Assembly (NCBI RefSeq): GCF_009377175.1
Contig: NZ_VJZD01000021.1
Span: 1-64,000, forward strand
Length of the DNA stretch: 64,000 bases
Reading direction: 5' to 3'
Source: Streptomyces adustus
GTDB lineage: Bacteria; Actinomycetota; Actinomycetes; Streptomycetales; Streptomycetaceae
Shown: positions 58,593-64,000 of the stretch, piece by piece
Layout of the letters: each line of letters begins with the position of its first letter
Numbering within the stretch: the first letter of the stretch is position 1
Notes under the pieces: generated by a model
What the model saw: only the letters and a program-made list of their open reading frames with translations
What the model was told of the DNA's origin: nothing
The model's database searches: none
Translations under genes and position numbers: made by a program

Positions 58593-59332
58593 GCGCACCC
58601 CACAACGGCTCCGGCGGCCTGCGCAGATTCCTGGCCGAGCGGCCGCCCCGCCCCGAGCGGTGCGAACTGTGCGCGGTGGCGGTGCCCGAGGAGGACCACC
58701 GCCATCTGGTCGACATCGAGAAGCGGGCCCTGGTCTGCGCCTGCACCGGCTGCGCCCTGCTGATGGAACGGCCGGGCGCGGCCGCAGGCCGCTTCCGCGC
58801 GGTCCCGGACCGCTACCTCACCGACCCCGACCACCACCTCGACGAGGCCGCGTGGGAGGCGCTCCAGATCCCGGTCGGCGTCGCCTTCTTCTTCCGCAAC
58901 GCGGCGCTCGACCGGCTGGTCGCCCTCTACCCGAGCCCGGCCGGGGCCACCGAGAGCGAACTCGAACCGGCGGTCTGGACGGCGGTCCTCGGCGACAGCC
59001 GCCTCGCCGACCTGCTCGAACCCGACGTGGAGGCACTGCTGCTGCGGCGCCTCCACGGCCGGTGCGAGAGCTACCTCGTACCCGTCGACGTCTGCTACGA
59101 ACTGGTCGGCCGTATGCGGCTGTTGTGGCAGGGTTTCGACGGCGGGGCCGAGGCCCGCGCCGCCCTGGACACGTTCTTCACGCAGATCGCGCACCGTGCG
59201 AGGCCGGTGCACCAGGCCGAAGCGCGAGCGGTCGAGGCGACGCACGCGGTCGAGGCGACGCACGCGGTCGAGACGCACGCTGCCGAGACGCACGCGGGCG
59301 AGCCGTGCGCGGCCGAGGCGGGCCGACCGTGA
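58589..59332 (+). CDS. DUF5947 family protein
   Basis: The ATG overlaps the upstream stop by 4 nt. The 247-aa protein has two Cys pairs, CELC and CACTGC, in the first 60 residues, suggesting a metal or Fe-S site, then FFFRNAALDRLVALYPSPAGA and YLVPVDVCYELVGRMRLLWQGF. This fits DUF5947, a family found with group 1h hydrogenases and of unknown function. The C-terminus ends in an imperfect VEATHA/VETHA repeat. Confidence 0.82.
   Translation: MSAPHNGSGGLRRFLAERPPRPERCELCAVAVPEEDHRHLVDIEKRALVCACTGCALLMERPGAAAGRFRAVPDRYLTDPDHHLDEAAWEALQIPVGVAFFFRNAALDRLVALYPSPAGATESELEPAVWTAVLGDSRLADLLEPDVEALLLRRLHGRCESYLVPVDVCYELVGRMRLLWQGFDGGAEARAALDTFFTQIAHRARPVHQAEARAVEATHAVEATHAVETHAAETHAGEPCAAEAGRP
59228..59293 (+). 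repeat. Tandem repeat at the 3' end of the DUF5947 gene
   Basis: Two perfect 18-bp units (59228-59245, 59246-59263) are followed by two 15-bp variants (59264-59278, 59279-59293). They encode VEATHA, VEATHA, VETHA and AETHA. Confidence 0.85.
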
Positions 59333-60045
59333 CGGAGTTCTCGTTCGCCTGCACCGGCGTCCGCGCCGACCGCTACGCCGCCGGGCCGACCCTCGTCTTC
59401 CGGCTGCGCGTCACCGCGTCCGGCGGCGCCCGCGTGCACGCCCTCGCGCTGCGCTGCCAGATCCGTATCGAACCCGCCCGCCGCGGTTACGGTCCCGCCG
59501 AGGCCGACGGCCTGAAGGACCTCTTCGGCGAGCGCTCACGCTGGGGGAGCACCCTTAAGCCGGTGCAGTTCGCCCAGGTCCCGGCGATGGTGCCCGGCTT
59601 CACCGGCGAGACGGAGACGGACCTCGTCGTGCCCTGCACCTACGACCTCGACGTCGCCGCGAGCCGCTATCTGGACGCGCTCGACGACGGCGAGGTCCCG
59701 CTGCTGATGCTCTTCTCCGGTACGGCGTTCACCGGCGCCGGAGGATTCCGGGTCGAGCCCGTGCCATGGGACCGGGAGGCGTCCTTCCGGATGCCGGTCA
59801 CGGTCTGGCGGGAGATGCTCGAACAGCACTTCCCCGGATGCGGCTGGATCCGGCTGCCCCGCGCCACCATGGACGCGCTGCTCGACTACCGCTCCCGCCA
59901 CGCCCTGCCCTCCTGGGAGGCGACCGTGCGGGCACTCCTCGACGACAGCGCGACCGGGCGGGCACTGCCCGGCGACAGCGCGACCGCCCTTCCCGCCGAT
60001 CCGTTCGCGGCGCTGACGCGAAGCACCGGAAGGACCGCCCCGTGA
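59329..60045 (+). CDS. DUF6084 family protein
   Basis: The GTG start overlaps the DUF5947 stop by 4 nt and gives 238 aa. Recognisable blocks are FSFACTGVRADRYAAGPTLVFRLRVTASGGARVHALALRCQIRIEP, LFGERSRWGSTLKPVQFAQVPAMVPGFTGETETDLVVPCTYD and ALLDYRSRHALPSWEATVRALL. The family is found beside group 1h hydrogenases; its function is unknown. It looks like a soluble beta-rich protein. A short DDSATGRALPGDSAT near-repeat is present close to the C-terminus. Confidence 0.82.
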   Translation: MTEFSFACTGVRADRYAAGPTLVFRLRVTASGGARVHALALRCQIRIEPARRGYGPAEADGLKDLFGERSRWGSTLKPVQFAQVPAMVPGFTGETETDLVVPCTYDLDVAASRYLDALDDGEVPLLMLFSGTAFTGAGGFRVEPVPWDREASFRMPVTVWREMLEQHFPGCGWIRLPRATMDALLDYRSRHALPSWEATVRALLDDSATGRALPGDSATALPADPFAALTRSTGRTAP

Positions 60046-61484
60046 CCGTGACCGCCTTCACCCCGGCCACCGAGGAACGGTTCGCCCTGGCCCGGCAGGT
60101 CGCCGACGCCGTCCTCTTCGAGGGTTACGTCCTCTACCCGTACCGCGCCTCGGCGGCCAAGAACCGGCTGCGCTGGCAGTTCGGGGTGCTGGTGCCGCCC
60201 GCCTGGGGCGCCGAGTGCGAGGAGCACGAATTCCAGCACACCGAATGCCTGATGGAGCCGAGGACGGGTGCGACCCTCTCGGTCGAGCTGCGCTTCCTGC
60301 ACGCCCGGCGGCGGACCGTGCAGCGGCTGCACCCGGACGGCGGCTTCGAGACGGTTCCCGAACTGCGCCTGGAGGACCGGGTCCTGGTCCCCTGGGACGA
60401 GGGAGCTGAGGAGCACGTCGAGGTCGTCGCCGCGGTGGACGACCTCCTCGGTGACGGCGTCACGACCCCGTTCACCCGGCCCGCCCGCGAGGAGATGGAG
60501 CCGGTCCTCGACGCGTCGGGCCGCACCGTCGGCCGGCTGGTGCGCCGGTACGAGCGGGTCGACGGCGTCGTACGGCTGTCCGCCCGCGAACTCGACGGCC
60601 CCTACCGGACGCTGCGACTGACCGCCGTGGTCGAGAACACCAGCACCTGGACACCCCCGGACGGGCGGACCGCCGACCGGGACGCCGCGCTGCCGCACTG
60701 CCTGGTCGCCGCCCACACGCTGATGGGCCTGAGCTCCGGGTCGTTCCTGTCCATGACGGACCCGCCGGAGTGGGCGAGAGGCGCCGTCGCGGCCTGCCGC
60801 AACCTGCACACCTGGCCCGTGCTTGCCGGCGAACCCGGCCGCGCGGACCTGGTGCTGTCCTCACCGATCATCCTGGAGGACCACCCGGCGATCGCCCCGG
60901 AGAGCCCCGGAGCGCTCTACGACGCCACGGAGATCGACGAGATCCTGGCGCTGCGCACCGCCGCCCTCACCGACGAGGAGAAACGCGAGGCCCGCGGCAC
61001 GGACGAGCGGGCCGCCGCGGTGATCGACCTGGCGGACTCGATGCCCCCGGAGGTCCTGGAACGTCTGCACGGCGCGGTACGCGGTCTGCGCGAGGTGACC
61101 GGCTCCGCACCGGCGAACCCGGTCGGGGCCGCGGGCCCCGGATTCCCGGACGAGTTCGGCGTGCAGCGTCAGGACACACCGTGGTGGGATCCGGCGAGCG
61201 ACGCCGGGTTCGATCCGGCACGCGACCGCGTCGTGGTGGAGGGCCGCTCGCTCGGCGCGGGGAGCCGCGTACTGCTGCGGCCGGGCCTGCGGCGCACCGA
61301 CGCCCAGGACCTGTTCCTCCAGGGCCGCAGCGCCAAGGTCGAGGCGGTGCTGCACGACGTGGACGGCGCGGTGCACCTGGCCGTCACGGTCGAGGGCGAC
61401 CCCGGCGCCGACATCCGCCGCGAACAGGGCCGTTACCTGTACTTCCAGCCCGACGAGGTCACCCCGTTGGAGGACCCCGTATGA
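60042..61484 (+). CDS. 480-aa conserved unknown protein of the hydrogenase locus
   Basis: The GTG start overlaps the DUF6084 stop by 4 nt, and the stop overlaps the protease start by 4 nt. I recognise no named domain. The protein starts with ADAVLFEGYVLYPYRASAAKNRLRWQFGVLVPPAWG, has a CEEHEFQHTECL segment with two Cys and two His, and contains SSPIILEDHPAIAPESPGALYDATEIDEIL. There is no signal peptide or membrane helix. The strict operon position between DUF6084 and the protease implies a role in maturation or electron transfer for the hydrogenase. Confidence 0.8.
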   Translation: MTVTAFTPATEERFALARQVADAVLFEGYVLYPYRASAAKNRLRWQFGVLVPPAWGAECEEHEFQHTECLMEPRTGATLSVELRFLHARRRTVQRLHPDGGFETVPELRLEDRVLVPWDEGAEEHVEVVAAVDDLLGDGVTTPFTRPAREEMEPVLDASGRTVGRLVRRYERVDGVVRLSARELDGPYRTLRLTAVVENTSTWTPPDGRTADRDAALPHCLVAAHTLMGLSSGSFLSMTDPPEWARGAVAACRNLHTWPVLAGEPGRADLVLSSPIILEDHPAIAPESPGALYDATEIDEILALRTAALTDEEKREARGTDERAAAVIDLADSMPPEVLERLHGAVRGLREVTGSAPANPVGAAGPGFPDEFGVQRQDTPWWDPASDAGFDPARDRVVVEGRSLGAGSRVLLRPGLRRTDAQDLFLQGRSAKVEAVLHDVDGAVHLAVTVEGDPGADIRREQGRYLYFQPDEVTPLEDPV

Positions 61485-62044
61485 ACGCGTCCCCGGACCG
61501 GACCGCGGCACCGGACGGCAGGGTCCTGGTCGCCGGCATCGGCAACATCTTCCTCGGCGACGACGGCTTCGGGGTCGAGACCGTGCGCGCGCTCACCGGC
61601 AGCCGACTGCCCGACCGTGTCGAGGTCGTGGACATCGGCGTACGGGGCGTGCATCTGGCGTACCAGGTCCTCGACGGCTACGACACCCTGATCCTGGTGG
61701 ACGCCACCCTGCGTGGCGAGGCACCCGGAACCCTGTACCTGATCGAGCACGACGGCGCGGCAGGGGAGGCTGTGCCGCCCGGTGCCGCGCTCGACGGGCA
61801 CCGTATGACCCCCGACACCGTGCTCGCGCTGCTGGGGACCCTGTGCGCCGGAACCGGCGGACAGCCGCCCCGGCGCGTGCTGGTGGTCGGCTGCGAACCG
61901 GCCTCGGTGGAGGAGGGCATCGGCCTCAGCGCGCCGGTGGCCGCCGCCGTTCCCGAGGCCGTCCGGCTGATCGAAGAGTTGCTGCGGGCCGACGAGCCGG
62001 GAGAGTCCGCGCCGCGGGCCACGGTCGGCGAAGCCGCGAAGTGA
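61481..62044 (+). CDS. [NiFe]-hydrogenase maturation protease
   Basis: The ATG overlaps the upstream stop by 4 nt and gives 187 aa. The HyaD/HybD/HoxM-type fold is evident: LVAGIGNIFLGDDGFGVETVRAL at the N-terminus, VVDIGVRGVHLAYQVLDGYDTLILVDA in the middle, DGHRMTPDTVLALL and the C-terminal VVGCEPASVEEGIGLSAPV. The enzyme clips the large-subunit C-terminal tail after the NiFe centre is inserted. Its target here is the 23-residue tail after His571 of the large subunit. Confidence 0.93.
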   Translation: MNASPDRTAAPDGRVLVAGIGNIFLGDDGFGVETVRALTGSRLPDRVEVVDIGVRGVHLAYQVLDGYDTLILVDATLRGEAPGTLYLIEHDGAAGEAVPPGAALDGHRMTPDTVLALLGTLCAGTGGQPPRRVLVVGCEPASVEEGIGLSAPVAAAVPEAVRLIEELLRADEPGESAPRATVGEAAK

Positions 62045-62054
62045 GGAGACAACC

Positions 62055-62159
62055 ATGCTGAAGACCCTTGCCTGTGGCGCGGCCGCGGCCGTCGTCGCCG
62101 CCGTCCTCGTGCAGTCCCTGCCGGACATCAGGCGCTACCTGCGCATGCGCGCCATGTGA
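62055..62159 (+). CDS. 34-aa membrane peptide (DUF6893-like)
   Basis: The ATG at 62055 follows GAGGAGA by 6 nt. The peptide MLKTLACGAAAAVVAAVLVQ... has one hydrophobic helix followed by SLPDIRRYLRMRAM, a short basic tail. It matches my memory of the small DUF6893 family seen in Streptomyces hydrogenase loci. It may anchor the hydrogenase to the membrane. The gene lies 10 nt after the protease stop. Confidence 0.75.
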   Translation: MLKTLACGAAAAVVAAVLVQSLPDIRRYLRMRAM

Positions 62160-62380
62160 GCCGGGGCCCTGTCGGCCGGCCCTCTTCCGGTCGGCTGCCG
62201 GGAGGGCACGGCGCGCGTTGCGGCGAACGGCGTACCCGCCCGGCCGGCGACGGCGTGCCGGTCCGCCGGCCCCGGACGGCTCCTCTCTAATGAGGATGGC
62301 GGACGCTCCGCCCGACGGGCCGGTCGACCCCTGGCGGTCGGCGGCGCTCGGCGCGGACCGGCCCGGGCGGAGGGAGACCG

Positions 62381-62776
62381 ATGCACGAGATGTCCATCGC
62401 GCTGGCGGTGATCGGCCAGGTGGAGGAGGCGGCCGAGCGGGCCGGTGACGTCACGGCCGTGCGCTCGGTTCGGCTCCTGGTGGGCGAACTGGCCGGTGTC
62501 GTGCCCGACGCCCTGGCCTTCTGTTTCGAACTGGCCTGTGCCGGGACCGTCCTCGAAGGCGCCGAACTGGTCACCGAGACGGTGCCGGGACGCGCCCGCT
62601 GCGCCCCGTGCGCGCACGAATGGGCCGTCGGTGTCCCGCCCCTGCTGAGCTGCCCGCGCTGCGGCGGAGCCGGCACCGACCTCCAGGCGGGCCGTGAACT
62701 ACAGATCGCCGCCGTGCACTGGGAGGACGGCAGGACGCCCGCACCAGCCCGCGAACCGATCCCCGAGGAGCGCTGA
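62381..62776 (+). CDS. hypA: HypA, nickel insertion zinc protein
   Basis: The protein is 131 aa. It starts MHEMSIA, with the N-terminal His2/Glu3 that bind nickel, and has the zinc site CAPC...CPRC. HypA passes nickel to the large subunit together with HypB. The gene is 221 nt after the 34-aa peptide, so it may have its own promoter, and 3 nt before hypB. Confidence 0.95.
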   Translation: MHEMSIALAVIGQVEEAAERAGDVTAVRSVRLLVGELAGVVPDALAFCFELACAGTVLEGAELVTETVPGRARCAPCAHEWAVGVPPLLSCPRCGGAGTDLQAGRELQIAAVHWEDGRTPAPAREPIPEER

Positions 62777-62779
62777 ACC

Positions 62780-63652
62780 ATGTGCCGCGTGGTCGACCTG
62801 AGACAGGCCGTACTGGCCAAGAACGACGCGGGCGCGCAGACCCTGCGCGCCGAGCTGACCGCGCGCGGGACCGCGGTCGTCAACATCCTCTCCAGCCCCG
62901 GCAGTGGCAAGACCGCCCTGCTCGAACGTGAACTGCTGCTCGCGCGCGAGCGGTCGGTGCCCGTCGCGGCGCTCACCGCCGACCTCGCCACCGAGAACGA
63001 CGCCGTACGGCTCGCCCGCTCGGGCGTACCGGTCAAGCAGGTCCTCACCGACGGGCTGTGCCACCTGGAGTCCGCGATGCTCGCCGGGCACCTGCGCGGC
63101 TGGCTGCCCGACGACACCCGGCTGCTGTTCGTGGAGAACGTCGGCAATCTCGTCTGCCCCGCCTCCTACGACCTCGGCGAGACGCTGCGCGTCGTCCTCG
63201 CCTCCGTGACCGAGGGCGAGGACAAGCCGCTGAAGTACCCCACCGCCTTCGGCCTCGCCCATCTCGTGGTCGTCACCAAGACCGACCTCGCCGAGGCCGT
63301 CGACTTCGACGAGGCGGCGTTCCGCTCCCATGTCGAGCGGGTCAATCCCGGCGTCGAGGTGGTGCTGACCTCCGCGCGGCACGGCCGGGGAGTGGGCGCC
63401 ATCCTCGACCGGGCGCTGGCGGCGGCGGACGGCGCGCCTCCGCACGTCCCGGTCATGGCCCGCACCGCCGACGCGCACACCCACGCACACGTGCACGCCG
63501 ACACCCACGCCCCTGCGCACCCGCAAGCGCACCCGCTCCCGGACGGCCACACGCACGAGCACCCGCCCGGCCACAGCCACGGCCAGACCGGCACCCACGC
63601 CCACGCCCGTCCCGATACCCACGCCGACGCCGTGCCCCGCACCCACCCGTGA
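62780..63652 (+). CDS. hypB: HypB, hydrogenase nickel incorporation GTPase, His-rich C-terminus
   Basis: The protein is 290 aa. The GTPase motifs are the P-loop SSPGSGKTALLE, DLATENDAVRL, ENVGNLVCPASYDLGE and TKTD. The metal-site Cys is in GLCHLESAML. Unusually the His-rich stretch is at the C-terminus (about the last 60 residues, 16 His) and not near the N-terminus; it probably stores or binds nickel. HypB loads nickel with HypA. The stop overlaps the hypF start by 4 nt. Confidence 0.95.
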   Translation: MCRVVDLRQAVLAKNDAGAQTLRAELTARGTAVVNILSSPGSGKTALLERELLLARERSVPVAALTADLATENDAVRLARSGVPVKQVLTDGLCHLESAMLAGHLRGWLPDDTRLLFVENVGNLVCPASYDLGETLRVVLASVTEGEDKPLKYPTAFGLAHLVVVTKTDLAEAVDFDEAAFRSHVERVNPGVEVVLTSARHGRGVGAILDRALAAADGAPPHVPVMARTADAHTHAHVHADTHAPAHPQAHPLPDGHTHEHPPGHSHGQTGTHAHARPDTHADAVPRTHP

Positions 63653-64000
63653 GCGCACCACCGTCCGCGCCCGCGCTCACCGGCGACCGGCCGCAACGCC
63701 GCCGCGTCACCGTCCGCGGAGTGGTCCAGGGAGTCGGCTTCCGGCCCTACCTCTACACCCTCGCCACCGCGCTCGACCTGACCGGCCATGTCACCAACAC
63801 CGCGGAGGGCGTCGTCGCCGAGGTCGAGGGGGCACCCTCGGCGGTCGCCTCCTTCTGCGAGCGGATCGCCGCCCAGGCGCCACCGCTGGCCCGGGTGGAG
63901 TCCGTCGACCACCAGGAGGTGCCCGCCACCGGCGGCGGCGCGTTCACCATCCTGGCCTCCCACACCGAAGGTCCCGCGCGCACCCTGGTCTCGCCCGACA
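63649..64000 (+). CDS. hypF: HypF, carbamoyltransferase, 5' part only
   Basis: The GTG start overlaps the hypB stop by 4 nt and the frame runs off the right edge. The ~117 visible residues contain the acylphosphatase domain of HypF (RRRVTVRGVVQGVGFRPYLYTLATALDLTGHVTN) and the following linker. HypF uses carbamoyl phosphate to make the cyanide ligands of the NiFe centre. The zinc-finger, YrdC-like and carbamoyltransferase domains lie outside the window. Confidence 0.93.
   Translation, partial: MSAPPSAPALTGDRPQRRRVTVRGVVQGVGFRPYLYTLATALDLTGHVTNTAEGVVAEVEGAPSAVASFCERIAAQAPPLARVESVDHQEVPATGGGAFTILASHTEGPARTLVSPD

Noticed and set aside
62160..62380. Terminator and promoter between the 34-aa peptide and hypA
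   Set aside because: Several GC-rich partial stems are present but none is long and perfect, so I could not support a specific call.
63480..63640. His-rich stretch read as a separate repeat element or CRISPR-like array
   Set aside because: The units are irregular and in frame with HypB; there are no spacers of constant length.

Overview
The window is high-GC actinobacterial DNA, almost certainly from a Streptomyces or close relative. The evidence is very high GC at third codon positions, many GTG starts, tight four-base ATGA/GTGA gene overlaps, and a gene set typical of streptomycetes (NRPS with MbtH partner, narGHJI, kdpFABC, SAV_915-type, DUF2252, DUF5947, DUF6084 and DUF6893-type proteins). 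I see no rRNA, tRNA, CRISPR array, insertion sequence or phage gene.

Region 1 (1-20.7 kb) is the 3' part of a nonribosomal peptide cluster. A giant synthetase enters from the left edge already inside a condensation domain and runs C'-A-T-C-A-T-C-A(N-methyltransferase)-T-C-A-T-TE. It is followed by an MbtH-like protein, a cytochrome P450, an SRPBCC-fold protein and a 62-aa protein, then a strong terminator. After a broken amine/amino-acid oxidase remnant and a DUF885 gene comes a second small operon: a DUF5132-like protein, a paralogue of the 62-aa protein, and a type II thioesterase. A terminator and a second DUF5132-like gene follow. The two pairs of small paralogues are the most novel-looking element of this region.

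Region 2 (20.9-29.7 kb) is a respiratory nitrate reductase operon, narGHJI, followed by a decayed VKOR/DsbB-like gene and a NarK-type nitrate/nitrite transporter. A related palindrome, GGGCCNNNGGTCCC, lies upstream of both narG and narK and resembles DevR/OsdR (dormancy) boxes.

Region 3 (29.9-41.3 kb) holds a lipoprotein, then a small membrane peptide, kdpF, kdpA, kdpB, kdpC, kdpE and kdpD (high-affinity potassium uptake and its two-component system), a divergent universal stress protein, and an SAV_915-type protein paired with a diaminopimelate-decarboxylase-like gene. The leaders of kdp and of the SAV_915/decarboxylase pair share a direct-repeat motif with identical 32-bp spacing.

Region 4 (41.4-52.5 kb) carries, on the minus strand, a DUF2252 / GH15 glycosidase / Kup potassium transporter operon. 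On the plus strand are a GAP-family membrane protein, a DUF389 membrane protein, a DUF6325-like protein, a CPA1-type cation/proton antiporter and a SHOCT-domain protein. A secreted CAP-domain protein lies on the minus strand.

Region 5 (53.0-64.0 kb, open at the right edge) is a group 1h (formerly group 5) high-affinity [NiFe]-hydrogenase locus: hypX (aerobic CO-ligand synthesis), small and large subunits, a NifU-like protein, DUF5947, DUF6084, a 480-aa conserved unknown, the maturation protease, a 34-aa membrane peptide, hypA, hypB with a His-rich C-terminal tail, and the start of hypF. Regions 2-5 together look like a dormancy/energy-starvation island (nitrate respiration, potassium homeostasis, atmospheric H2 oxidation, stress proteins).
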